Shown here piece by piece: positions 1 through 9,087 of a DNA stretch of 64,000 nt. The stretch spans positions 62,001 to 126,000 of the forward strand of contig NZ_BAZW01000001.1 in the NCBI RefSeq assembly GCF_000974365.1. Reading direction: 5' to 3'. The notes below the pieces were generated by a model, which did no database searches, was not told the DNA's origin, and saw only the letters and a list, made by a program, of their open reading frames with translations. Origin of the DNA: Geofilum rubicundum JCM 15548 (GTDB taxonomy: Bacteria; Bacteroidota; Bacteroidia; Bacteroidales; Marinilabiliaceae). A program made the translations under genes and the position numbers. The first letter of the stretch is position 1, and every line of letters begins with the position of its first letter.

Positions 1-274
1 GAAAGCCGATGAATTTGAGCACCGTGCTGTATTTGTGTCGCCTGTAATCGACCATGTAGGAGCCCTGGATTTCCTGTGTTGTGCCGGCATCCGGACTGTC
101 CGCGTCTGACAGGTCGATGAGGTCTGAGAGGCGGGTGTCATCCGCATCCTCTCCATCTCCGCCATCCTCTCCATCTCCCTGAAAAGAGGAAATGGCATTG
201 GTGAATAAATCCACTAAAATAACACCAACGCCGAACATGCCGGTGAAAATGTATAGGTATAAAAGTCGGTCCAT
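1..274 (-). CDS. Partial small integral-membrane protein (N-terminus only)
   Basis: An open frame starts at ATG 274 and runs off the left edge, giving 91 residues. Residues 4-24 form a hydrophobic segment, followed by a very acidic Gly/Asp/Glu linker. The linker is encoded by an imperfect 18-bp direct repeat (a 16-bp core at 145-160 and again at 163-178). It lies 41 bp downstream of the TelA-like gene on the same strand, so it is probably the next gene of that operon. One membrane segment plus an acidic linker would fit an NfeD/OB-fold type membrane protein, but the defining C-terminal part is outside the window, so that is a guess. Confidence 0.5.
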   Translation of the reverse strand, partial: MDRLLYLYIFTGMFGVGVILVDLFTNAISSFQGDGEDGGDGEDADDTRLSDLIDLSDADSPDAGTTQEIQGSYMVDYRRHKYSTVLKFIGF

Positions 275-315
275 TGTTTTGGGTTTTAGAAATGGGGTCT
301 GATGGATATGGGTAT

Positions 316-1404
316 TTAGGCAGACTTGACTTCGTTAAGTTTGGCCTTAAGGTCGTTTTCGATTTTCAGGAGTTCTCCTTCTGCCTGGGCGCGTTTGGTT
401 TTTCCTTCCTTTTGAATGGTCAGTGTTTCTTCAATGGTGGCGATCAGGTCGTTGTTGACTTTTTTCAAAGTTTCGATTTCAACAAGGCCTCTTTCATTTT
501 CTCTGGCCGTCTCAATGGAGCCTTGCTTCAGCATTTCTGAGTTTTTAGTAAGGAGGTCGTTGGTGGTTTTGGTCATGTTTTTTTGCAGCTCCAGGGCCTT
601 GTTCTGACGGAAGATACTGATGGCAATTACAACCTGGTTTTTCCATAGCGGAATGGTGTTCAATATGCTGCTTTGAATTTTTTCCACCAATAGCTGGTCG
701 TTGTTCTGAATCAGCCTTATCTGTGGTGCGGTTTGGATGGAAATGGTCCGGCTCAGCTTCAGGTCGTGCAACTTTTTTTCAAAGCGGTGAACCATTTGCT
801 TGTAGTCATGCAATCGTTGCGCGTCAGCCGGATCGGCAGACGCCGCTACGGCTTTTTCAATTTCAGGCAACTCCTGTTCATAGACCTGGTTAATTTTAAA
901 TTGTCCGGCGGCAATGTATACATCCAGTTCGCTCAAATACTCATGGTTTTTTTCATAGAGCGTGTCCAGCATGGCAATGTCTTTGAGCAATTGCATGCGG
1001 GCTTTTTCAAGTTCTTCAACAATGCGGTCGATTTGCGTACTCACCTTTTCGTAGCGGGTAATGAAGCGCTTGACCGAGTGGACCAGTCGGCCGACAAATG
1101 GCAGGCTCGCCAAAAAGCCGCCGGCCCCCAGCTTGTCCACTTTCAGTTCTTTTACGCTCTGACCCAGATGGACCAGTGTTTCTCCGATGTAGCCGGCATC
1201 CTTGGTCTTTACCTGAGAAAGGATGGACTCAGAAAAGGCGGAGATGTTGCTTTGAGCACCAATGCCGTATTGTAAAACGGATTGCGAGTCGCGAATGTCA
1301 ACGGTGGTCGCTATTTGTTGTGCTTTTTCTTTGACTTCAGGTTTGAGTTGTGTTAAGTTGATGACCTGAGGTGTGTTGTTCGAGTGAAGATCCGGTGTAG
1401 TCAT
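316..1404 (-). CDS. TelA-family toxic anion resistance protein
   Basis: A 362-residue soluble, mostly helical protein. The central region (residues about 90-300) matches the TelA family layout: a short hydrophobic stretch ending in the LPFVGRLV segment, then long coiled-coil helices including the RFITRYEKVSTQID region, and a charged C-terminal coiled coil. The family was named for tellurite resistance and is linked to cell-envelope stress tolerance; the biochemical activity is not established. It starts 5 bp after the XpaC-like gene on the same strand. That pairing is recurrent in bacteria and suggests a joint membrane-stress function. Family assignment is strong; function is inferred. Confidence 0.85.
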   Translation of the reverse strand: MTTPDLHSNNTPQVINLTQLKPEVKEKAQQIATTVDIRDSQSVLQYGIGAQSNISAFSESILSQVKTKDAGYIGETLVHLGQSVKELKVDKLGAGGFLASLPFVGRLVHSVKRFITRYEKVSTQIDRIVEELEKARMQLLKDIAMLDTLYEKNHEYLSELDVYIAAGQFKINQVYEQELPEIEKAVAASADPADAQRLHDYKQMVHRFEKKLHDLKLSRTISIQTAPQIRLIQNNDQLLVEKIQSSILNTIPLWKNQVVIAISIFRQNKALELQKNMTKTTNDLLTKNSEMLKQGSIETARENERGLVEIETLKKVNNDLIATIEETLTIQKEGKTKRAQAEGELLKIENDLKAKLNEVKSA

Positions 1405-1409
1405 GGTTA

Positions 1410-2030
1410 TTAGCCCTCCGATTTAATGGTTTTTGCCAGTACAGTTAATTCAATATCCAAATTCATTACATCCTTATCGTACAGCTTTTCTAACTGCTTT
1501 TTGAAGGCCGACTCTACCGTGTTTAATGTTTTTTCGACTTTGTCGAGGGAAGCTTGCGCTGAAGGGATGAATTCTGTTTTGGATTGTAATTCTGCATATT
1601 TGGTGACGATGGTGCCAGTGGCATCAATGTAGTAATTCAGGAATTGTCTGGAAGTCTTAATCGCATCCTGTCGCAGATTTATTTCATCCAGTATATTGTA
1701 GCCGAGGGCACAAATTTGTTGAACCTTTTGCCGCACCTCCAACCGTTGGATGGTCATGGCGGTTTGTTCAATTTCTGATAATTTGGATTTGGCCAGCGTC
1801 AGTGAAGTGTCTTTGGCAGAAGGGGGCTTGCTGTTACCAGCGTCTTGTCCGGCTCTTTGTGAGCCCAGCAGGGCGTTGACGGTAAAAAAAAGAGCGGTGG
1901 CCACAATGGCAGAAATCATTATGGGGAATCGAAAGACAACAAAGATCAGAACAAATGACACACCGGCAACTAGGCCGGAAATGACGCTTTTGTCGGGTTG
2001 CTTCCTGCTATGGTTCGATGCTTTGGGCAT
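1410..2030 (-). CDS. XpaC-like membrane protein
   Basis: A 206-residue protein with a short basic N-terminus and two closely spaced membrane helices (about residues 17-33 and 36-54), then a cytoplasmic helical domain rich in Lys/Gln. This is the layout of the XpaC family ('5-bromo-4-chloroindolyl phosphate hydrolysis protein'). It is the first gene of a minus-strand unit with the TelA-like gene 5 bp downstream. The two probably act together at the membrane. The XpaC label rests on topology and neighbourhood more than on a catalytic motif, and I see none. The name does not imply a proven phosphatase activity. Confidence 0.7.
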   Translation of the reverse strand: MPKASNHSRKQPDKSVISGLVAGVSFVLIFVVFRFPIMISAIVATALFFTVNALLGSQRAGQDAGNSKPPSAKDTSLTLAKSKLSEIEQTAMTIQRLEVRQKVQQICALGYNILDEINLRQDAIKTSRQFLNYYIDATGTIVTKYAELQSKTEFIPSAQASLDKVEKTLNTVESAFKKQLEKLYDKDVMNLDIELTVLAKTIKSEG

Positions 2031-2159
2031 TGGCTTTTGGGGTGTTGGCGGTATGGTCCTTATCAGATTGAGTCGCTAAAATATAAATTATTTCAGAGAA
2101 ATGGAGCAAAGAAAGGGTTTAAGTTTTACTTAGGTGTTGGATTTTGGCCTTGTTTCTCG

Positions 2160-2990
2160 TTAAACTTTGCTTAATTTTTCGCCACAAATTCTGCAATAAT
2201 TGGCTTCCGGTGTATGATGGGGTTCCCCGCAGTTGTTACATGTTTTATGCTTGTCGGTGCTTTCATTAAAAGTGCGCGACATTTCCACCGTTACAATTCC
2301 GGTTGGAATGGCTAGTATGCTGTACCCCAAAAGCATGATGAAGCTGGCTATGAATTTCCCTAAATCCGTAAGGGGCACAATGTCACCGTAGCCCACCGTT
2401 GTGAGTGTTATGATGGCCCAATAGATGCTGAGCGGGATGCTGTAAAAGCCATTTTGAGCACCCTCAACAACGTACATGATGCTGCCCAGCATGACGACCA
2501 GTATGGCGATGAACATCATGAAAATAAGAATCTTTCGGGCGCTCCTTTGGAGGGCCAAAACCAGGAGGTTGCTGGCCCGGATAAAATGATACAGCTTTAG
2601 AATGCGGTAAATCCTTAGCAATCGGATGGCGCGAATGACCACCAGGGCTTGGGCATCAGGTGCCAATAAAGACAGAAAGGTGGGGATGATCGCCAAAAGG
2701 TCTATGATGCCCAGAAAACTAAAAATGTATTTGGCGGGTTTAGGCGACGAAAAAATCCGGAGCAGATATTCAACAGTAAACAGGATGGTTATCAGCCACT
2801 CGGCTGAGAGTAATTCCTTGCCGTAAATTTGCTTGACAGAGGGGATGCTCTCCAGCATTACCAGCGCAATGCTGATGACAATCACCACCAGCAGGGCAAT
2901 ATCGAAGCGTTTACCGGCAGGTGTATCTGCTTCAAAAATGATCTGATATATTTTCTCTCTAAGAGTGAGTGGTTGTTGGTCGGTTGTCAT
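2160..2990 (-). CDS. Voltage-gated-type potassium channel subunit with zinc-ribbon tail
   Basis: A 276-residue six-helix ion channel subunit. Residues about 30-48, 65-82, 90-110 and 113-130 give S1-S4. S4 carries the periodic arginines of a voltage sensor (VIRAIRLLRIYRILK). S5, a pore helix and S6 follow, with the K+ selectivity filter TTVGYGD near residue 198. Tetrameric K+ channels of this kind pass potassium across the inner membrane. The C-terminal 25 residues hold two CxxC pairs (CNNCGE and CRICGE), a typical zinc ribbon, which is not part of the standard channel fold. It appears monocistronic, ending 129 bp past the XpaC gene start. Confidence 0.9.
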   Translation of the reverse strand: MTTDQQPLTLREKIYQIIFEADTPAGKRFDIALLVVIVISIALVMLESIPSVKQIYGKELLSAEWLITILFTVEYLLRIFSSPKPAKYIFSFLGIIDLLAIIPTFLSLLAPDAQALVVIRAIRLLRIYRILKLYHFIRASNLLVLALQRSARKILIFMMFIAILVVMLGSIMYVVEGAQNGFYSIPLSIYWAIITLTTVGYGDIVPLTDLGKFIASFIMLLGYSILAIPTGIVTVEMSRTFNESTDKHKTCNNCGEPHHTPEANYCRICGEKLSKV

Positions 2991-3030
2991 TGGTTGGTGT
3001 TTGGTGATTCAAAGGTAGGGAATTTTTGGA

Positions 3031-3250
3031 AAGGAGGGGAGAGGGGGGGAAGGGTAGATGGGGTTAATCGGGTGGATAGGGTTGATGGGGGAAAACGGGT
3101 GAAAGACCCATTCTTCTTACTCTATATCTTCCAGCCCGATTAACTCATCCTCCGCCCTGCTAACCCCATCGCCCCCATCCACCCTTCTCGTCCCTTCTTC
3201 CCTTTCAACCCCATCGCCCCCATCAACCCATCCCGTCCCTTCTTCCCATA
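3031..3250. repeat. Inverted G-rich / C-rich low-complexity repeat block
   Basis: The plus strand is G-rich at 3033-3106 (words such as GGTTGATGGGG and GGGTGAAAG) and C-rich at 3131-3246. The right half carries the reverse complement of the same words. A perfect 10-bp pair is GTTAATCGGG at 3063-3072 with CCCGATTAAC at 3135-3144. The left part also holds four or more G-runs of three or longer within 30 bp (3036-3063), a G-quadruplex-type pattern. Related words recur at 21550-21713. The block sits between two divergent genes and encodes nothing convincing. Confidence 0.7.
3162..3250. repeat. 45-bp tandem repeat, two copies
   Basis: Two adjacent copies with a 45-bp period start at 3162 and 3207. 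Both begin AACCCCATCGCCCCCATC and both contain the block CGTCCCTTCTTCCC. They differ at a few internal positions. This is the C-rich half of the larger block. Confidence 0.75.
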
Positions 3251-3608
3251 TTTCGTTTAAAATGCTTAAAAGTTGGTGGGTAGGGGGGCAATAACCGGGT
3301 CGTTAAGTTTAATTAATCTAAATAGTTTTGTAAATTTGCTCACTCATTAATTGTAACAAGTTGACAGGCAGAGGTGTTTTGTTTCAAGTACTGTCTTGTA
3401 ATGTAAGCGTTTCCGGGTGATGATGAAAAATCTTTCATCCGTAAGAAGGATTATAGACGGTATTTATACGTCCTGCTAAAATCTTATTAAAAGACCTTGA
3501 ACTCTTTAACCCGGGTGTTGTTTAACAAGGTATAAAGTGATTGATTTTGAGGCCCGAAAAGTTGGTGATATGCAGCATTGGCGGGCATCATAAAAACTTA
3601 GAATACAT
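3251..3608 (+). other. Intergenic leader upstream of sufB
   Basis: No gene is visible here. The stretch becomes A/T-rich after 3300, holds promoter-like boxes at 3323-3338, and has a small perfect hairpin (7-bp arms GATGAAA at 3422-3428 and TTTCATC at 3433-3439). If transcription starts just after the promoter boxes, sufB has an untranslated leader of about 260 nt. I recognise no known riboswitch fold. Confidence 0.4.
3323..3338 (+). promoter_or_regulatory. Candidate Bacteroidota -7 boxes for the suf operon
   Basis: Two adjacent matches to the Bacteroidota -7 consensus TAnnTTTG: TAGTTTTG at 3323-3330 and TAAATTTG at 3331-3338. No good TTTG -33 element lies at the right distance, so the call rests on the -7 match alone. 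Confidence 0.3.
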
Positions 3609-5057
3609 ATGGCAAGCGAACAGGATAAATTATTGGAAGAAGTAACCAATCGGGAATATCAATATGGTTTTCATAGTGATATTGAAATGGACGCGCTTCC
3701 AAAAGGTTTGAATGAAGATGTGGTGAGGGAGATTTCCAGAAGAAAGAATGAACCTGAGTTTATGTTGGAGTTCCGATTGGCAGCGTACCGCAATTGGTTA
3801 AAAATGGAATCGCCCGAATGGGCGCATCTGAAAATCGCCCCAATCGATTTTCAGGATATGATCTATTATGCAGCCCCCAAGAAGAAGCCGCAACTTGATA
3901 GTTTGGATGATGTGGATCCGGAGCTGAGGGCGACCTTTGATAAACTGGGGATTCCGCTGGATGAGCAAAAAATATTGTCGGGCGTGGCGGTGGATGCCAT
4001 CATCGACAGTGTTTCGGTTAAGACGACCTTTCGGGAAACATTGGCTGAAAAAGGGGTTATTTTTTGCAGCATTTCTGAAGCCATTCGAGAATATCCCGAT
4101 TTGGTGAAGAAATATCTGGGTTCTGTGGTGCCGCCTGGCGACAACTTTTTTGCCGCCTTGAATTCGGCCGTGTTTAGCGATGGATCCTTTGTCTTCATTC
4201 CCAAAGGTGTGCGTTGCCCCATGGAACTGTCCTCCTATTTCCGGATCAATGCCCTGAATACCGGTCAGTTTGAGCGGACGCTTATTGTGGCTGAGGACGA
4301 TAGTTATGTGAGCTATTTGGAGGGCTGTACGGCACCCATGCGTGATGAGAACCAATTGCATGCTGCTGTTGTGGAAATTGTGACACTCGACAGGGCTGAG
4401 GTGAAATATTCAACGGTTCAGAATTGGTATCCGGGGGATAAAAATGGCAAGGGTGGCATCTACAACTTTGTGACCAAGCGGGGTATGTGTAAAGGGGATT
4501 ATTCCAAAATTTCCTGGACCCAGGTGGAAACCGGCTCAGCCATTACCTGGAAATATCCCAGTTGTGTATTAATGGGAGATAATACGGTTGGGGAGTTCTA
4601 TTCGGTGGCACTTACCAATAATTACCAGCAGGCCGATACCGGTACGAAAATGATTCATCTGGGCAAAAACACCCGGAGTCTGATCGTCTCCAAAGGCATC
4701 TCAGCCGGTAAGAGTCAGAACAGTTACCGGGGACTGGTGAAGGTATCCAAGCGGGCGGACAATGCCCGTAATTTTTCTCAATGTGATTCCTTGCTTTTGG
4801 GCGATAAGTGTGGTGCTCATACCTTCCCCTATCTCGAAATCAATAATAGCTCTGCCAAGGTAGAGCATGAGGCCACTACTTCCAAAATCGGGGAGGACCA
4901 GATATTTTATTGCAACCAGCGCGGAATTGACACCGAGGATGCGGTGGGTTTAATTGTGAATGGATATGTGAAGGAAGTCATCAATCAATTGCCCATGGAA
5001 TTTGCCGTGGAGGCCCAAAAATTACTGCAGATTAGTCTGGAAGGCAGTGTCGGTTAA
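3609..5057 (+). CDS. sufB: Fe-S cluster assembly scaffold SufB
   Basis: A 482-residue SufB, full length for the family. With SufC and SufD it forms the SufBC2D scaffold on which Fe-S clusters are built in the cytoplasm. The conserved beta-helix core is clear: the [19 protein letters not shown] segment near residue 200, the [11 protein letters not shown] and SCVLMGDNT region near residues 295-325, and the C-terminal [21 protein letters not shown] motif with its conserved cysteine. It is the first gene of a suf operon with sufC, sufD, sufS and sufE following on the same strand. Start ATG 3609 gives the usual N-terminus. Confidence 0.97.
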   Translation: MASEQDKLLEEVTNREYQYGFHSDIEMDALPKGLNEDVVREISRRKNEPEFMLEFRLAAYRNWLKMESPEWAHLKIAPIDFQDMIYYAAPKKKPQLDSLDDVDPELRATFDKLGIPLDEQKILSGVAVDAIIDSVSVKTTFRETLAEKGVIFCSISEAIREYPDLVKKYLGSVVPPGDNFFAALNSAVFSDGSFVFIPKGVRCPMELSSYFRINALNTGQFERTLIVAEDDSYVSYLEGCTAPMRDENQLHAAVVEIVTLDRAEVKYSTVQNWYPGDKNGKGGIYNFVTKRGMCKGDYSKISWTQVETGSAITWKYPSCVLMGDNTVGEFYSVALTNNYQQADTGTKMIHLGKNTRSLIVSKGISAGKSQNSYRGLVKVSKRADNARNFSQCDSLLLGDKCGAHTFPYLEINNSSAKVEHEATTSKIGEDQIFYCNQRGIDTEDAVGLIVNGYVKEVINQLPMEFAVEAQKLLQISLEGSVG

Positions 5058-5105
5058 GCCTCCTCCCATGTTTTGCTGAAAAAATATAAGATAAAAAATA
5101 GAACC

Positions 5106-5858
5106 ATGCTAAAGATAAGGAATTTACATGCCATGATAGATGGCAAAGAGATATTAAGAGGTATCAACTTGGATATCAAGGCCGGAGAGATTCATGCCAT
5201 AATGGGGCCCAATGGCTCAGGAAAAAGCACGCTGGCCTCCGTTTTGACCGGAAACGAAGCTTTTGAAGTGGTGGAAGGTACGGTGGAGTTTAATGGCAAA
5301 GATCTGCTGGACTTGTCACCTGAAGACCGGGCCCGTGAAGGTCTGTTTCTGAGTTTTCAATACCCGGTAGAAATCCCGGGTGTGAGCATGACCAACTTTA
5401 TGCGTACGGCCCTCAATGAGCAGAAAAAATACCGGGGCGAGGATGTATTGTCGGCCAGTGATTTTCTGAAGCTGATGCGCGACCGTAAAAATCTGGTGGA
5501 TATCGATTCTGATTTGACCAACCGTTCGGTTAACGAAGGATTTTCAGGAGGTGAAAAGAAAAAGAATGAGATTTTTCAGATGGCAATGCTGGATCCCAAA
5601 TTGGCCATTCTGGATGAAACCGATTCGGGTCTGGACATCGATGCTTTGCGCATCGTGGCCAACGGAGTGAATAAGCTGCGTCGTCCCGATAATGCCACCA
5701 TCCTGATTACCCACTATCAACGTTTGCTCGATTACATCATCCCCGATCATGTACACGTGCTTTACAATGGAAGAATTGTAAAGTCGGCCGGCAAGGAACT
5801 GGCGCATAAACTGGAAGAAAACGGTTACGACTGGATTAAAAAAGAGCTGGTCGGGTAG
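5106..5858 (+). CDS. sufC: Fe-S cluster assembly ATPase SufC
   Basis: A 250-residue ABC-type ATPase that powers the SufBCD scaffold. It has Walker A GPNGSGKST near residue 36, the SufC signature FSGGEKKKNE, Walker B LAILDETDSGLDID, and the switch histidine in ITHYQR. I chose ATG 5106 because it gives the usual MLKIRNLHA start. An in-frame TTG at 5073 would add 11 Lys-rich residues with no family counterpart. It lies 48 bp after sufB and 43 bp before sufD. Confidence 0.96.
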   Translation: MLKIRNLHAMIDGKEILRGINLDIKAGEIHAIMGPNGSGKSTLASVLTGNEAFEVVEGTVEFNGKDLLDLSPEDRAREGLFLSFQYPVEIPGVSMTNFMRTALNEQKKYRGEDVLSASDFLKLMRDRKNLVDIDSDLTNRSVNEGFSGGEKKKNEIFQMAMLDPKLAILDETDSGLDIDALRIVANGVNKLRRPDNATILITHYQRLLDYIIPDHVHVLYNGRIVKSAGKELAHKLEENGYDWIKKELVG

Positions 5859-5901
5859 TCTTAGATGGGTTCGCCCAATGAATTAAATAAAAGATTAACA
5901 G

Positions 5902-7281
5902 ATGAACTTATCTGAACACGATATATCGCTACAAAAACTGTTTGATACAAACAGAGCCTTTATTGAAAAGGATGCTGCCGCCGGGGTCAATTTGGCCCGG
6001 GTAAAAGCTGCAGAAGCTTTTGCCGTACAAGGCATTCCTTCCAGTAAAGTGGAAGCTTATAAATATACCAATTTGCAACCCTGGTTCAAGTCCGGTTTTG
6101 AGCAGGCATACGGACTTAACGGGTATTCGGCCGATGATCTGAAGACTTTTGAGTGCAACGTGCATGAAATGGAGTCCCATACCATTTTTACCGTCAATGG
6201 TAAATTTGTGGAGGGGAGCAGCGGTCATGCTTTGCCTGAGGGCGTGGTGGCCGGCAGCTTTTTAGAGTTGTCTCAAAAATATCCCGAAATCATTGAGAAG
6301 TATTACGGTCGGCAGGCCAAGGTTGAAACAGATGGTTTTATAGCCTTGAACACCATGTTTGCCATGGACGGCTTGTTTATTTACGTGCCAAAAAACAAGG
6401 TGGTTGAGAAGCCCATTCAAATTGTCAACGTGCTGACAGGTCCGTCCGATTTAATGGTGAATCAGCGCAATCTGATTGTGGTGGAAGAAAATGCCCAGGT
6501 GCGGGTGCTGTTCTGTGACCATACTTTATCGATGAGCCGCTTTTTGGTGAACACGGTTACGGAAGGTTTTGTGGCGGAGTCGGGCATGCTCGACTTCTAC
6601 AACCTGCAGAACCAGCACAATGGCACCGTGCAGGTGGGGGGCTATTATTTTGATCAGGAAGCGAAGTCGCAACTGAATGCCAATTATTTTACGCTGCATA
6701 CGGGAATTACCCGCAACAATATCTTTTCCCGCCTGGGCGGCGAACATGCCGAAAACCATATTTCCGGCTTGTATGTGATCGATAAGAATCAGCATGTGGA
6801 CAATTTCTCGTTTATTGAGCATGCGGTGCCCGACTGCGAAAGCAATGAGCTTTTTAAGGGGGTGATGGACGATGCCAGTACAGGCGCCTTTACCGGCCGC
6901 ATTTTGGTGGCACCGGATGCCCAGCGGACCAATGCTTACCAGTCGAACAACAACCTGTTGCTGACCGATAGCGCCAAGATGAACAGTCGGCCCCAGCTGG
7001 AAATATATGCCGACGATGTCAAATGCAGCCACGGGGCAACGGTGGGACAACTCGATGAAAATGCGATGTTCTACCTGCGGGCCAGAGGTATCAGTAAGGA
7101 GGAAGCCAATATTTTGCTGATGTATGCCTTTGCCTATGAGGTGATTGAGAAAATAAAGGTGCCTTCTCTGAAAGAGCAGATTCGCCAGCTGGTTGAAAAG
7201 CGTTTCAGAGGCGAATTGGATAAATGTGATTCCTGTGTTGTTTGCGGACAATTGGGGACCAATTTAATAAAAGCCAACTAA
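5902..7281 (+). CDS. sufD: Fe-S cluster assembly protein SufD
   Basis: A 459-residue SufD, the SufB paralogue in the SufBC2D complex, thought to help iron delivery and cluster assembly. The N-terminal helical part includes the VEAYKYTNLQPW motif typical of SufD. The beta-helix core follows, with RILVAPDAQRTNAYQSNNNL and CSHGATVGQLDENAMFYLRARG toward the C-terminus. It ends in a Cys-rich tail (CDSCVVCGQ) that could bind metal, which is an inference. It lies between sufC and sufS on the same strand. Confidence 0.95.
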   Translation: MNLSEHDISLQKLFDTNRAFIEKDAAAGVNLARVKAAEAFAVQGIPSSKVEAYKYTNLQPWFKSGFEQAYGLNGYSADDLKTFECNVHEMESHTIFTVNGKFVEGSSGHALPEGVVAGSFLELSQKYPEIIEKYYGRQAKVETDGFIALNTMFAMDGLFIYVPKNKVVEKPIQIVNVLTGPSDLMVNQRNLIVVEENAQVRVLFCDHTLSMSRFLVNTVTEGFVAESGMLDFYNLQNQHNGTVQVGGYYFDQEAKSQLNANYFTLHTGITRNNIFSRLGGEHAENHISGLYVIDKNQHVDNFSFIEHAVPDCESNELFKGVMDDASTGAFTGRILVAPDAQRTNAYQSNNNLLLTDSAKMNSRPQLEIYADDVKCSHGATVGQLDENAMFYLRARGISKEEANILLMYAFAYEVIEKIKVPSLKEQIRQLVEKRFRGELDKCDSCVVCGQLGTNLIKAN

Positions 7282-7322
7282 GCTGTCTTTGAAAGAATAC
7301 GCTATATATATATAAGGTACCA

Positions 7323-8543
7323 ATGAATTATCCCATTGAAGACATTCGCAAGGATTTTCCGATTTTAAGCCGCCCGGTTAACGGGCGGCCTTTGGTTTAT
7401 TTTGACAATGGTGCCACCACTCAGACGCCTCGTCAGGTTGTGGAGGCCATGAGTCAGGTTTACTATGAATACAACAGCAATATTCACCGGGGCGTTCATA
7501 CCTTAAGCAATATCTGCACCGAGGCCTTTGAGGCGGTTCGTCAGAAAATCACCACTTTTATAAATGCCACCGAAACGCGGGAGGTGATTTTTACCCGTGG
7601 AACCACTGAGGCCATTAATCTGGTGGCCCATTCTTTTGGCGAGACCTATTTGAAGGCGGGAGATGAGATCATCATTTCCGGCATGGAGCACCATTCCAAT
7701 ATTGTTCCCTGGCAAATGTTGCAAAAGCGCAGGGGCATTCAATTGAAAGTGATTCCTGTGCTGGACGATGGTTCACTGGATATGGGGGCCTTGCAGGAAT
7801 TGGTCTCGCCACGTACACGACTGGTGGCCGTCACGCATATTAGCAATGTGCTGGGTACCATCAATCCCGTCGAAGAGATCATCGCCCTGGCGCACCAAAA
7901 CCAGGCTGCGGTTTTAATCGACGGTGCCCAGGCCATCCATCATACAAAGGTGGATGTGCAACAGCTCGATTGCGACTTTTACGTCTTTTCGGGCCACAAA
8001 ATGTACGGTCCGACAGGCAGCGGTGTACTTTATGGCAAGGAAAAGTGGCTATCGGAAATGGCGCCCTGGCAGGGGGGTGGTGAAATGATCAAAAGCGTGA
8101 CTTTTGATCATTTCACCTTTAATGAGTTGCCCTATAAATTTGAGGCAGGAACGCCGGACTATGTGGCCACTATTGGACTGGGTGCTGCGGTGGATTACCT
8201 TCAGGGTGTCGGACTGGATGCCATTCACCAGTACGAAGAAGCGCTTTATGCTTATGCCTTCGAGCAGCTTTCTGCCTTTGGGGGTGTTGAGTTTTACGGA
8301 ACAGCTGCCAACAGAGGCAGTTTGATTTCTTTTTTAATAAAAGGGATACATCCTTTTGATGCCGGAACCTTGATCGATAAAATGGGCATTGCCGTGCGTA
8401 CCGGGCACCACTGTGCCCAACCCTTGATGGACCGCTTTGGCATACCCGGCACCATCCGTGCCTCTTTTGGTCTGTATAACACCCGGTCGGAAGTGGATGC
8501 TTTAATGGATGGACTGGCAAAAGTACGCCAACTGTTTGGTTAG
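7323..8543 (+). CDS. sufS: Cysteine desulfurase SufS
   Basis: A 406-residue PLP-dependent group II cysteine desulfurase that takes sulfur from cysteine and passes it as a persulfide to SufE. The PLP lysine is in FSGHKMYGPTG (near residue 225). The catalytic cysteine is in RTGHHCAQPLM (near residue 363), the short loop typical of SufS rather than IscS. The N-terminus (IRKDFPIL, YFDNGATTQTP) is standard. It starts 41 bp after sufD and is followed by its partner sufE. Confidence 0.96.
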   Translation: MNYPIEDIRKDFPILSRPVNGRPLVYFDNGATTQTPRQVVEAMSQVYYEYNSNIHRGVHTLSNICTEAFEAVRQKITTFINATETREVIFTRGTTEAINLVAHSFGETYLKAGDEIIISGMEHHSNIVPWQMLQKRRGIQLKVIPVLDDGSLDMGALQELVSPRTRLVAVTHISNVLGTINPVEEIIALAHQNQAAVLIDGAQAIHHTKVDVQQLDCDFYVFSGHKMYGPTGSGVLYGKEKWLSEMAPWQGGGEMIKSVTFDHFTFNELPYKFEAGTPDYVATIGLGAAVDYLQGVGLDAIHQYEEALYAYAFEQLSAFGGVEFYGTAANRGSLISFLIKGIHPFDAGTLIDKMGIAVRTGHHCAQPLMDRFGIPGTIRASFGLYNTRSEVDALMDGLAKVRQLFG

Positions 8544-8591
8544 CGGCCAAAAAATGGTGAAATTTGTCGCTCCACCTAAATGATGCGAGCT

Positions 8592-9020
8592 ATGAACATT
8601 AAAGAGATACAAGACGAAATTGTTGAAGAGTTTTCAATGCTGACCGACTGGATGGACCGGTACTCACTGTTGATTGAGATGGGCAACGAACTGGACAATT
8701 TTGATGAAACCTACCGCACGGAGCAGAACTTAATTGAGGGTTGTCAGAGTAAAGTGTGGTTGCATGCCTGGATTGAGGATGGCCGCATTCGTTTTATGGC
8801 CGACAGTGATGCCATTATTGTAAAGGGCATCGTTTCTTTACTGATAAAGGTGATGGATGATCGCAGTCCGGATGAAATTCTTCAATCGGAACTCTTTTTT
8901 GTCGATAAAATCGGACTGAAAGAACATCTTTCCCCTACGCGTTCAAACGGACTGGTTTCCATGATTAAGCAGATGCGCATGTATGCCCTGGCCTACAAAA
9001 CCAAAATGGAAAATCAATAA
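8592..9020 (+). CDS. sufE: Sulfur acceptor SufE
   Basis: A 142-residue SufE, which accepts the persulfide from SufS and stimulates its turnover. The acceptor cysteine is in IEGCQSKVWL, preceded by the LIEMGNELDNF segment typical of the fold. The ATG at 8592 gives the family start MNIKEIQDEIVEEF. ATG at 8580 and 8583 would add three or four residues and cannot be excluded. It lies directly after sufS. Confidence 0.94.
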   Translation: MNIKEIQDEIVEEFSMLTDWMDRYSLLIEMGNELDNFDETYRTEQNLIEGCQSKVWLHAWIEDGRIRFMADSDAIIVKGIVSLLIKVMDDRSPDEILQSELFFVDKIGLKEHLSPTRSNGLVSMIKQMRMYALAYKTKMENQ

Positions 9021-9087
9021 AAAGATAAACAAGTCCGCTTTTTGTTGGTTATACTCTGGTGTTGTCTAATCATCTTAAAATACCCTT

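Noticed and set aside
1098-1334. Plus-strand frames opposite the TelA gene and other long antisense frames
   Set aside because: They are shadows of real genes, with odd composition and no motifs.
5073-5105. Upstream TTG start for sufC
   Set aside because: It adds a Lys-rich stretch unlike any SufC; ATG 5106 gives the family start.
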